Assembly: GCA_035771165.1 (NCBI GenBank)
Contig: JAWNZC010000294.1
Span: 677,001-741,000, forward strand
From: Paragorgia papillata
Lineage: Eukaryota; Cnidaria; Anthozoa; Scleralcyonacea; Coralliidae
DNA length: 64,000 nt
Reading direction: 5' to 3'
The position numbers were made by a program, and so were the translations under genes. A model generated the notes under the pieces. That model saw only the letters and a list, made by a program, of their open reading frames with translations. It had not been told where the DNA came from and did no database searches. This document shows, piece by piece, positions 1 to 8,459 of the stretch. Numbering within the stretch: the stretch's first letter is position 1; each line of letters starts with the position of its first letter.

Positions 1-374
1 GGGAACCGCAATGTTGTTAGATACGGATATATTTACGAGTTATATTAGCAGTTCGAACATTGCTAAATACATAGCAAGCTCCGCACTTTGCATCGTTCGC
101 AAGGAAAGTGGTGTATTTGGCAGATTTGTATCGCATGTTTAGCAGGATTACTATGGCTTACATAACAGAATGAGTCAAATAAGCAGCGTAAATAAATCGA
201 TGTTGGGAACCGGCTGTGTATTTCGGTAAGCGAACATTTTTTGTTATAACGTTTCCTTACTTAACTCTTAACAGGAATCGAGCTCCGCAACCGAGAAGTC
301 TATGTCCCTAGTAGGATAAATTTTAAAATTTACGATTTTACTGTATTATTCCTTATACGATTTGGCCGTCATGT
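1..374. other. No gene recognised
   Basis: AT-rich sequence with no open frame of note and no repeat that I can match elsewhere in the window. It borders the Penelope fragment that follows. Confidence 0.5.
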
Positions 375-1060
375 TTAATGGCCTATATGCGCCCGCGCGA
401 CGCCATCTTGTCCCAAATTTCTGGTAATGCAACATGTCTTGTGCTCCTTCAGCCGAGTTAAGAGATTCCTTCCCGTTTCCCCGAAGTATACCAAGCCACA
501 CTCACACGGAACGTGACACACTCCAGGCTTAGACAAGCTATCCACCTCATCTTTATGTGTGAAAAGTACCTTGACCAATTTGTGTTGACTACTGTGAAAT
601 ACCTTCATACCAGCACGATTTAGAATCCTCTCAATCTAGTGGGATGCTTGTCCGATGTGCGGAAGAGAAACTGAAGTTGGTTCTTCTTGGGGCTGAGTAT
701 TCGGCTCTGGGTCTACCGAAGGTGTCATAGAAGCTTGAATCATTCTCTCAGGAAAACCGTTGTTAGTTCAAACCAACTTTAGGTGATCTAATTCATCCAG
801 AAGATGTTTTTCGTCACAAATTGTTCGCGCTCGATGAACGAGAGCTTTGCACACAGACGATTTGATACTTGGATGGTGGAATGAAGTGTAGTTAAGGTAT
901 GACTTAGAGTCCCATCTGGTTTAACGGAAAACAAAACGTCCAAAAACGGGATAGATTTGTCTTGATTTTGTAATTCCATAGTGAATTTGATTGAAGAGTG
1001 AATGCTGTTAATGTGGTCTAGAAAATTAGACAAAGCATTCAAACCGTGTGACTAGGTACT
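375..1060 (-). pseudogene. Penelope-like element fragment (RT C-terminus plus GIY-YIG endonuclease)
   Basis: Two open pieces on the minus strand belong to one decayed reverse-transcriptase element. The upstream piece (1042-788) contains NQDKSIPFLDVLFSVKPDG, the post-catalytic RT segment typical of Penelope-like elements. The downstream piece (608-375) contains VPCECGLVYFGETGRNL, a GIY-YIG endonuclease core in which the usual YIG is read as YFG. The two are separated by a stretch with stop codons, and the palm domain with its catalytic aspartates is absent, so this is a truncated copy. It lies back to back with a different Penelope family starting near 1075 on the plus strand. Family assignment is firm; the subfamily (Neptune/Poseidon type) is a guess. 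Confidence 0.75.
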
Positions 1061-1545
1061 TAACGTATCATCATTCATTCTTCATTTTGTTTTCTAATTA
1101 ATAATCTATCCAACATTTCATCCGACAAACAAGCGTTTGACTCGGCCATATTCCTCCGTACCAAGAAGCCCTTAAAAAAAAGTGGTTATGTCCATCAACT
1201 AAATTTCAACCCAGAACCACCGAATGCGAAGCGATCAAGAAGCAGGAACATCATATGGTTTAACCCGCCCTACCGCGGCAACGTAGCTACCAACATCGGC
1301 CGTATATTCCTGCAAATGATCAATGAATGCTTCCCAAAGGGCCACCCTCTACATAAAATATTTAACAAGAACACTCTGAAGTTGAGTTATATAGCTGCAT
1401 GCCCAACATGCAAAACATCATCTCATCGCATAACAAATATGTGCTTAACAAAGAAATCCAAATCAACCCAATTCCAGCCAATAGATGCAATTGTCGCCAG
1501 GAAAGTACTTGCCCACTCGCCGGAAAATGCCAAACTGAAGGAATT

Positions 1546-1745
1546 AAGAAATACCAAATGATTTTCCGTGCAGGATACTGTGATCCAAACACGAGGTAAG
1601 TTGCGAGACTGGAGAAAAGCGTAAAAAAACACGAGCCGATAGGCGAGTGTTTTTTAGCTTTTCGAAAGTCGAGCAACTTCCCAAGTGTTTGGATCACAGT
1701 ATCCTGCACGGAAAACCATTTGGTATTCCTTTTATAAAATAACAA
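1546..1745. repeat. Left-end hairpin and TATAAAATAAC box of the Crypton
   Basis: 1549-1592 and 1683-1727 are inverted copies (outer words AATACCAAATGATTTTCCGTG and its complement). A second inner inverted pair around 1628-1660 makes a GC-richer loop (GAGCCGATAGGCGAG). Just inside the hairpin lies CCTTTTATAAAATAACA. The same order of parts occurs at 37.76-37.98 kb and 52.63-52.85 kb. Confidence 0.75.
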
Positions 1746-1989
1746 CACAGAGATAACGGTTAAATTTATTTTAAAAAATTTGATGAATAGTGCAATTCTC
1801 CCAAAAAGTATCACACCAATCAAAGAAGGAAATATCGGTGGACCCCCAACATTGCTCACGATCAAGTTTCGAACTGTCAAATAAATATTAAGCTTAAATA
1901 TCACCGTGGCGAGAAAAAATAGTAGGATTTACAACGTTTTCAGTGACAGTATATTAACAGGAAGACAGTATTAAATTCATTGTTTTAGA

Positions 1990-2091
1990 TTAAAATTGAC
2001 ATTTACGTTTCCGATCGAACAACTTTTGAATAGAGAGCCAAAGTTTGGAAAATTTTCGATCTGAAGCTTGGAAGACTGCGAAGCTTGTTGC

Positions 2092-2157
<66 letters not shown>

Positions 2158-3195
2158 CGTAGCCGTAGGTGTCATAGCTTTCGAATTGAGAAAACTATCA
2201 TTCTGGATACACGTTCTTTTAGCTGGTGGATTGGTTTCATCACCAAGAGCTTGTGAAAGAACATCGCTACAGCGTTTAAACTGTGATATGGATGACCGAC
2301 GGTTGTAGTGTTGGAGTGACTGCTCATTTCGATGGCCTGAAATGGACATAATGTGTCGGTTGGTCAAGCCAGCATTTGACCATAGGGTGATTGAAGTCGC
2401 TCTTACACAGTGGTTTGTGTAGATCGTGGACAAACCAGCAGCACTGCTGATGTCCTTCATGATATCGCCAAGTTTGTTGACGCCAAGGGGACGATTTTCG
2501 TACCAAGTTATATCGGTTGGCTTCCAATGACGCTTCGGGTACTGAAATAATGCTTCGCATTTTGGATTTAACTTGCTGATGTAACAGCTTCAAGGCACTA
2601 TAGCCATCATTTTCTTCCTTTGTCTTGTACATACAACCCAGGTGTTGGAAGCTCTCTGTATCCTTTATTCCTCCAGGGTGGTTTTTGGACGACTCGCAGT
2701 GTGTTATCGTCACATACTCTTCGCCTGTTGGATCTTGTGTAAACACGAAGCTCTTTTTCGTTAAACTTCTTTGTCCTTCGCGGCCTCGTCTGCACCAGAA
2801 TAACACCGTGTGAAACCACACATTCCACAGCAGTTGAAGAGGATTTGACATATTGAATACACCACTTGTCTTGAGCTTTTCCAAGTCTTCGGGTTCAAGA
2901 GGAGGTTTGTGATTTACGTTTTGTTTACCTTCCTTTTTGAGGGATTTAATTTTTGCGTTGAGGACTGCGTTGGACTTCTTGAATTCTGGGTTACCAGTTA
3001 TTGTGATGCCTCTGTTGTATGGGGGGGAGTTTAGGTATCTTTCTAGGCCATTTCTCAAACCAAGTAGAGTTGACCTACTGTAGTCTTCGCCGTTCAGGTT
3101 TTTCACTTCTGCGTAAAACAAACGTAGATAGCTGTCGAGTGTTTTGTTGTCGATTTCATGCAATTCTCTTGTAATGTAACGAACTTTAGCCCATT
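1990..3195 (-). CDS. Crypton tyrosine recombinase, exon 2 (one frameshift)
   Basis: The exon follows an acceptor (TTTTAAAG|AATGG, exon from 3195) and encodes the catalytic part of the recombinase that cuts and rejoins DNA during Crypton insertion. The motif LDSYLRLFYAEVKN and then ETSG-like spacing through CRRGREGQR (first catalytic Arg) and EEYVTITHCESSKNHPGG match the DUF3504 family. The C-terminal half, NHCVRATSI and SGHRNEQSLQHY, supplies HxxR, His and the Tyr nucleophile, so the tetrad is present. The two halves are in different frames; one extra A in the AAA run at about 2566-2569 accounts for it. The C-terminus holds a long threonine run from a trinucleotide repeat. Length is close to that of metazoan relatives. 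Confidence 0.8.
2086..2158. repeat. (GTT)n trinucleotide repeat inside the Crypton gene
   Basis: About 24 nearly perfect GTT units. On the coding (minus) strand they give a threonine run near the recombinase C-terminus. The repeat lies beyond the catalytic tyrosine, so its length should tolerate change. Confidence 0.9.
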
Positions 3196-3329
3196 CTTTA
3201 AAAGAAATATGTTTATTTACTTTAATATGAGTTCAATGACCAAGACATTAAACTGTCTAAACTTCACTGTAATTGTCTGTAAATTGGAAATGAAAGTCTC
3301 GTAATATAAACAAGAAACTTATTGCTTAC

Positions 3330-3522
3330 CTTTAAAAATATTGACAGCGTAAATTGTTTTGTATTTTGTATTTTGAGCTACCGAATTTTGGACCAACTCG
3401 TCAACGTCTTTCTCTGTAGTTAAAACAAACCTTTGTTTTACATTGTTGTAATCAATTTCAAACTCCATTAAGGCCTTCTCATTGTCAAATTAAAAATTTT
3501 CATAATTATTTTCGTCTGACAT
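3330..3522 (-). CDS. Crypton tyrosine recombinase, exon 1
   Basis: The first coding exon encodes the start of the recombinase, including EKDVDELVQNSVAQNTKYK, which resembles the N-terminal SAM-like DNA-binding region of Crypton/DUF3504 proteins. It ends at a strong donor (AAAG|GTAAGC, 3330/3329), and the frame passes in phase 1 into exon 2. The ATG at 3522 is followed by an in-frame TAA at codon 11. An in-frame ATG at 3468, after that stop, would restore an open frame, so the real start may be there. The upstream 100 bp contain a CCAAT-type motif and a short hairpin and probably act as promoter (inference). Confidence 0.65.
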
Positions 3523-3827
3523 TTTTGAAAAGCCGCTAAGGCGGGAAAATTCCCGTGCAGGATACTCTGATCCTGCACGCCCATTGACCAATCAGAGCTC
3601 GCGTAGTATAAATGTTATTTTATAATAGTTTTATTAGTTTATCAAGCCACGGTTACAAGAGAAGATAAGGCAGGAAAGCACTTTCAAAACTAGATATTTA
3701 AACCACACCAGCTTTTAAAACACAAATTTGCCACCGAGCTCAGCAAACATATTTGGTCACTGAAAGAATCAGATGGCCACTACTCAATTAAATGGAGAAT
3801 AATCAAACAATGTAAACCCTACACTAA

Positions 3828-4134
3828 CATAGGCGTACGGGCACAAATTTATAGGGGGGACGGAGAACATGTTGCCCGACTGAAACGGAAATTGCCCGAC
3901 TTTTCATATAAAAAAACACACTAAGTGCATGTTGTTCAATATACTTTATCTCCTACAATACACAAATATTAAATTGTTTTGATTACTTTTCCTTATTTTC
4001 ATCCTATTTTTAATTTTTTTCTCCTATATTTTTGCCCGACTTAGCTTGAAAATTTGCCCGACTTGGCAACATTTCCATTCGTCTGGGGGGGGGGGGGAGC
4101 TGCCCCCCCTGCTCCCCCGCCTCGTACGCCTATG
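3828..4134. mobile_element. hAT-type MITE, 307 bp
   Basis: Ends in a perfect 12-bp TIR (CATAGGCGTACG / CGTACGCCTATG) and is flanked by an 8-bp target duplication TACACTAA (3820-3827 and 4135-4142), the size made by hAT transposases. Removing it and one duplication restores the Penelope reading frame exactly (KPYTNKTKRC). It has no coding capacity. Near its right end is a run of 13 G and a complementary C-rich stretch. Confidence 0.92.
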
Positions 4135-4454
4135 TACACTAATAAAACTAAACGATGTAATTTATGCTTATATGAAAAGTTTATCATTATTTGCAATCCG
4201 GAACTAAGCTCACTCAACCGTAGAAACGATCCCGTATCCACTTGTAGGCATATATAGGAAGAAACATATATTATGCAATCATTAACCGACTATTTATCAC
4301 ACCTAGCCACATATACCATTGTCATATGAGTCAACCATGTAATAAATTAATCCCCTAGACCAGTATAATTCAAATTTCAAATTTCTTAAGCGTTAACATC
4401 AGTTGCAATAGTCACCTGAAGAGTGTGGTAGGCCCCGCTTACCATACGAAACAG

Positions 4455-4627
4455 ATTTAATTATATATATAAATATATATTATATATATAAATATAAACA
4501 GATTTATATATATGTAATATTTATAAACCGCGCAGGAGGGCTTTATCGGATATAAAACACGTGGCGATAGCCGAGTGAAACTGACAGTTGCGACACTCAA
4601 CATTTTGAGGTAAGCCCACTTAAACTA

Positions 4628-4696
<69 letters not shown>
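4455..4696. repeat. AT-rich stretch and (TA)n microsatellite
   Basis: Short AT tracts, then a segment (about 4575-4620) related to the arms of the palindrome at 5517-5652 (GAGGTAAGCCCACTT), then about 34 TA units at 4629-4696. The shared segment suggests a Penelope-type terminal repeat; no gene is seen. Confidence 0.7.
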
Positions 4697-4697
<1 letters not shown>

Positions 4698-4780
4698 CGA
4701 CCTTCGGTTTACTAGTCCGACGCTCTATCGACTGAGCTACAGGTCAAGTTGGGAGCTGGTGGTCGAATGATGGTACTTGG
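4697..4780 (-). repeat. Truncated tRNA-derived SINE
   Basis: The minus strand reads a tRNA-like 5' half (GTAGCTCAGTCGATAGAGC, A-box region) ending abruptly at the TA repeat. It shares the flank GGGAGCTGGTGGTCGAATG with the fuller copy 276 bp to the right, so the two copies moved or duplicated with flanking DNA. Confidence 0.65.
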
Positions 4781-4859
4781 GTTATTTGATATTTCGAAAC
4801 AGATACTAGTTGCTTCAATATCTAGACATTAGTATTTATACATATAGATTTAGAACAAT

Positions 4860-5021
4860 TATTACGGGACAATGAACTCGGGTGGAGAATGATGATATTA
4901 GGTGTTACTCCGAGTGACGAACCATACCGGACAAGTAGAAAACTCTACTTGGCCCGGCTGGGATTCGAACCCGCGACCTTCGGTTTATTAGTCCGACGCT
5001 CTACCAACTGAGCTACAGGCC
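4860..5021 (-). repeat. tRNA-derived SINE (tRNA-Ile-like head)
   Basis: Positions 5021-4951 (minus) fold like a 71-nt tRNA: acceptor GGCCTGT against CCGGGCC with one mismatch and one G-T pair, a D arm GCTC/GAGC with TAGCTCAGTTGGTAGAGCG (A box), and a T arm with GGTTCGAATCC (B box). The anticodon loop CTAATAA would read AAT (Ile). The anticodon stem has an A-A mismatch and the related fragment reads a different anticodon, so this is a SINE head, not a working tRNA. A hairpin tail (AGTAGAGTTTTCTACTT) and the body TCACTCGGAGTAACACCTAAT follow, to about 4860. Confidence 0.75.
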
Positions 5022-5057
5022 AAGTTGGGAGCTGGTGGTCGAATGATGGTACTGGGG

Positions 5058-5150
5058 TTACGAAGGTCGCGGGTTCGAATCCCAGCAGGGACAAGTAGAG
5101 TTTTCTCTACTTGTCCGGTGTAGTTCGTCACTCGGAGTAACACCTAATAT
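5058..5150 (+). repeat. SINE fragment in inverted orientation
   Basis: Begins inside the T arm (GTCGCGGGTTCGAATCCCAG) and continues with the same hairpin tail and the CGGAGTAACACCTAATATC body as the minus-strand copy to its left. The two form an inverted pair about 40 bp apart. Confidence 0.75.
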
Positions 5151-5516
5151 CATTATGCTCCTTCACTTCGGTGTTGTTGAGCACTCTGTGAAGTTGCCGT
5201 GGGTACCTATTAGCGATAATGCAACGCTCACTACCCTTGTGGAAGTTTGAGCACTCTGGGCCCATGCGCACTTCACGCTATCTGAATGTATTTCACCGAT
5301 GCTTTCCCACATGCGGTTGTCACCGACGATCGCATGTGTATAAGTAATTGGTGAAATTCATTCAGATTGTTCCAAGCTACACTGATGAGCTGATGTACAG
5401 CGAAACACCGTGTCTGTAGATTGAACTATATATATATATATATATATTCAAACAAACAAAGTGTTGTTCGCGAAATGTCGAAAAGTGCTCAATACCGTAA
5501 AGATAGAGCGAATATA
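5151..5516. other. Unclassified repeat flank, possible Penelope tail
   Basis: No gene. It contains two copies of GAGCACTCTG, a pair of inverted words (TGAATGTATTTCACC / GGTGAAATTCATTCA, about 5283-5369) and, at about 5382-5415, GATGAGCTGATGTACAGCGAAACAC, which resembles the 3' tail of Penelope or LINE elements. The final part (AGTGCTCAATACCG) resembles the terminal repeat of the 50 kb Penelope copy. Confidence 0.4.
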
Positions 5517-5652
5517 CTATAAGTGGGCTTACCTCAAATGTTGATGGTCGCTACTGTCAGTTTCACGCTGGGCGATCTTCGGCCGCCTGAAGATCGCCCA
5601 GCGTGAAATTGACAGTAGCGACCATCAACATTTGAGGTAAGCCCACTTATAG
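5517..5652. repeat. Near-perfect 136-bp palindrome
   Basis: Two 64-bp arms (5517-5580 and 5589-5652) match at 63 of 64 positions around the 8-bp centre GGCCGCCT. The arm word GGCTTACCTCAAATGTTGATG recurs in altered form near 4600. The setting (AGTGCTCAATACC upstream) is like the Penelope terminal repeats at 47.8 and 50 kb, so it may be two such termini head to head. Confidence 0.9.
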
Positions 5653-6272
5653 TATATATATGTATATGTATATGTATATATCGGTGATGTAAAACCGGCT
5701 TGCTGAAAACGATACTAAAAAGCTAACAATTTCAAGACGAATGCGAAAATACAAGAAGCGTGTTTTTGCGCCCTAAATATCCTCTTCATCTTTTGTAATT
5801 GACCATAACTGGTGCCCTGCAAAATCAAGAAGCGGACCCAAAAGAAAACAAGACTGAATCTCAACCAAGCAACCTCGTTTTGCTTTACAAAGACCAAAAA
5901 TCAGCCGTCGTAGTACGAAAGCAGCTTGGAGATTTGGGAACGAACATTGGCCAGCAACCCAAAAATCCGAGATGAGTTAAGAAATAGTGAAATGAAACCT
6001 TGGCAAGCGTAGAAAACTCAGAGCGTGTAGTACTTTTTATCAGAACTATAAATAGTCTTATTCTGTATAAAAAAATAGAAAATCGACGCCCTGTGTATAT
6101 ATATCTTGATGCAAACACTCAAGTGAGTTTAAGAGAATTCAAATGTATTTATGTTAACTTTTGCCTACCACTAAGATTCACATAAACTTTCGAATTCTGT
6201 CAACTCACGCTTGAGTTTGCATCAGTCTATTTAAAAACAAGCGGCCATTTTCTATTTCTTAAATATGTATAC
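5653..6272. other. Non-coding; downstream side of the last visible SRCR exon
   Basis: I see no SRCR exon, membrane segment or polyadenylation signal on the minus strand that would end the gene here. 6190-6270 is paralogous to 21665-21755 (the same position after the other beta exon), so it is an intron start copied with the cassette. Confidence 0.5.
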
Positions 6273-6587
6273 CATTAGTTGGGCATCGAACTCCAAAATC
6301 GTTGCTATGACTACAGTAATTCTCTTTCCCCCAACCGTCGTTTGAACATTGAAATATTGAAGATTCGTCTCCAGTGCATTGAACTTCCTTTATCCAGATC
6401 ATCCCAGTTCCAGGAACAACTTTTTCACCCCAGTAGAAAGCTTCTGTGTCAGGAAAACCAAGTTGCCTGCAAACAACCCGTGCGTTATATACATTCCATC
6501 TTCTACTGCTACATATTGTTCCCCATATTCCATTGTATAGTACTTCAACGCGACCGTAATTTGATGAACCATTACTGAGTCGAACAA
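6273..6587 (-). CDS. SRCR exon 10 (beta type)
   Basis: The last SRCR exon recognised in transcription order, 315 bp, acceptor TTTTGCAG|TTGTTCG and donor AATG|GTATAC. It encodes one domain from VRLSNGSSNYGRVEV to FGVRC with six cysteines (GTIC, VVC, VQC, FQC, NYC, VRC). Scavenger-receptor cysteine-rich domains are extracellular ligand-binding modules; phase 1 at both borders fits in-frame joining to another such exon. Beta exons differ from alpha ones by the SNGSSNYGR opening and by a basic insert after the first cysteine (here SSRRWNVYN in place of DDGWDIND). No stop or frameshift. Confidence 0.85.
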
Positions 6588-6754
6588 CTGCAAAACAAAT
6601 GTCAGCATAAAAGGAAGCTAACTTTTCGATTTTTTATTTATTTAAACGTACAGTTAATTAAGCCTGTAGACCTCCTATTTTAAGCAATTGCGTGGTAATT
6701 ATTAGTGATTAAATATTTCCAAAAGCCCTGAATAAAAGATAATTAAAAAATTAA

Positions 6755-7787
6755 GGCCTAGGTCAAACGACGAACTTAATTGAGACGAACTAAATTTCTA
6801 TTTTGGGTCGACCTAAATTAATTAGGTTCGACAGTTAGGTCAAACGTCGAACTTAGTGCAGTCGAAACGAATTCGGAATCAAAGCAACGATTCTTTGGGT
6901 CAGCGGAAGGTCAAACAAAACTTCAAAATGGCGCGAAGTATGAATGTTCAACAGCGATGTTGAAAATGCTTCACAATTCGCGCAGGAGAAGTGAACACAC
7001 TTATTTTTTACGTAAACGACGAGTGCTCATTGCTTTCTGACAACTCTACTTATTTTGTCACGTAACAATACAACTAATATTGTTCGTTTCCGTTCATGCC
7101 GTGGTTTCTGACGTGAGATCGACTGCTTTAATCATGTTTGGAATACATACTTGAATGCTCGTTTAAAAAAAACAACGTTTCGAGTATCCAGAGATATATT
7201 CAGGTACATCCTGGGAAAAATCGAGCACGAGTCAAGGCAAAAGTATTTTGTGCTTTGAAAACATGATACACACACTGTTATTTTCATGGAGTAATTTTAA
7301 CTCCCAAAACAGGAGTTAATAAAAAAGGTTCAAAACTATCCGATTTTGGGAGTAAAAAGTACTTCACTGTCGGAGTTAAAATAACTCCCGAATTTTGGAG
7401 TTAAAATAATCCATATTAGGGAGTAAAAATTACTCCTGTTTCAGGAGTAAAAAAAAGAGACCAAAAAAAAGGAAAAAAGGTTGCACCTCACCAGAATCGA
7501 TCCCCCGACGTCGATTACACAAGGCATGTCTAGAAGTCAAAATCCATATTATCATAATTTATCATACAAAATTTAAATTATGCATTTAGTTCGGCTCATG
7601 AGAAGATCGACGTTTGACCCAGGGACGATCTTCAGACGTTCTGTCCATCTGCGTCAGACGGATAGAACGTCTCAGACGATCCAAGAACAATCAGTCGAAC
7701 TTAACTCAGTCAAACGTCGATCTTGTCATGAACTTAATTTGAAGAATTTAGTTCGTTTTATGTAAAGTTCGTCGTTTGACCTAGGCC
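6755..7787. mobile_element. Harbinger-like DNA element, about 1.03 kb
   Basis: The ends are inverted repeats beginning GGCCTAGGTCAAACGACG, flanked by TAA on both sides (6752-6754 and 7788-7790). The matching intron of the 22 kb cassette reads ATTAAAACGAG without the element (about 22317-22327), a true empty site that fixes the 3-bp TAA duplication typical of PIF/Harbinger. The interior has no transposase frame; it holds further copies of the terminal word, a set of inverted GGAGTTAAAATAACTCC-like words at about 7290-7450, and an inverted pair near 7636-7680. Confidence 0.85.
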
Positions 7788-7962
7788 TAAAACGAGTTTT
7801 TTTTTAGATATGTGCATGCGCAAAAGGAAATTTACAATTCCCGCTTGTTCAATAAATATATAGCAGGTGCCTTGGACAATTTCTCATGGTCATCTTTCAC
7901 ACCAAATTGACGAGTGACGAATAATTACTGCTTATTCATTTGATAAATTCTGTTGTACCAAC

Positions 7963-8268
7963 CTTGCCCAGAGCAACGAACTCCAGCATCTTTCTCACGG
8001 TTACAATTGTGCTTTCCCCAGCCTTTGTGTGCGCACTCAAAGATCGACGACTCCGTACCAGAACATTGAACATTGTTCAGCCATATCTGCCCTGTTCCAG
8101 AAACAAGTGAAGATCCTTGATGAGCAGCCTCAGCGTCAATCAAACCAAGCTGTCTGCAAACAACGCGAGCGTCATTTATGTCCCACCCTTCATCACACAC
8201 TGTTCCCCACGTTCCATTGTAAAATACTTCTACGCGTCCTGCATTTTCTGACCCTATGATATGCACAC
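7963..8268 (-). CDS. SRCR exon 9 (alpha type)
   Basis: 306 bp, acceptor TTAAG|GTGTGC and donor CAAG|GTTGGT, phase 1 to phase 1. Encodes one domain (VHIIGSENAGRVEVFYNG to AGVRC) with six cysteines. It pairs with the beta exon 1.4 kb downstream, and most of the extra intron length is the Harbinger-like insertion. Differences from the other alpha exons are few: DEGWDIND for DDGWDIND, AHQGSSLV for AYQGSSVV, and CNREKD for CNHGKD. Confidence 0.88.
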
Positions 8269-8459
8269 CTTAAAAAACCACAAAATTTTGAAAAAGAATA
8301 TATTTTTTGAATTCAATTTGCCAATGTATTATCGTGTTGCGTATAAAATTTACACATGATTTAAAAATATATAAAATTTTGCTATTGTTACATAATTATG
8401 TTCATTTTGTATTTGCGTGTTAAGAAAACACCTTGTTGTTATTAACTCTTTACATATAC

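Larger units (their letters stand above)
1546..3636 (-). mobile_element. Crypton (tyrosine-recombinase DNA transposon) inserted in a Penelope element
   Basis: The borders are fixed by the interrupted Penelope reading frame (Gly-Ile codons end at 1545; Val-Tyr-Gln codons resume at about 3637), within a few bases. The cargo is one minus-strand recombinase gene with a single intron. The left end is a hairpin of roughly 180 bp (1546-1735) followed by a TATAAAATAACA box (about 1732-1744). The right end carries CCAATCAGAGC (about 3590-3600) and the same box inverted (about 3613-3625). No clear TIR or target duplication is visible, as expected for Cryptons, which integrate by recombination. The element looks recent compared with its host copy. 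Confidence 0.8.
1075..4470 (+). mobile_element. 5'-truncated Penelope-like element, interrupted by two insertions
   Basis: Plus-strand coding remnants are collinear with the better Penelope copy at 50-52.4 kb. They show a KKPLKKSGYVHQLNF segment, then RNIIWFNPPYRGNVATNIG, then KIFNKNTLKLSY, and a CNCRQESTCPLAGKCQTEG cysteine segment before the GIY-YIG domain. Reading stops at 1545, resumes at about 3637 (VYQATVTREDKAGKHF), stops again at 3827 and resumes at 4143 (KTKRCNLCLYEKF) to a stop near 4257. The gaps are exactly a Crypton and a hAT-type MITE. The tail near 4417-4450 (CACCTGAAGAGTGTGG) resembles Penelope 3' ends. A 2-bp insertion near 1391 and the missing RT palm domain show it was already dead. 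Confidence 0.75.

Noticed and set aside
1362..1904. 180-codon hydrophobic minus-strand frame
   Set aside because: Runs across the border between the Penelope coding region and the Crypton hairpin; the opposite strand has the recognised protein.
2045..2308. Plus-strand poly-Val and poly-Cys frames
   Set aside because: Readings of the GTT repeat opposite the Crypton gene.
4951..5021. Functional tRNA-Ile gene
   Set aside because: Anticodon stem and acceptor mismatches, SINE tail attached, and a related piece with a different anticodon.
5653..6272. 3' terminal exon of the SRCR gene
   Set aside because: No membrane segment, stop in frame after an acceptor, or polyadenylation signal could be supported.
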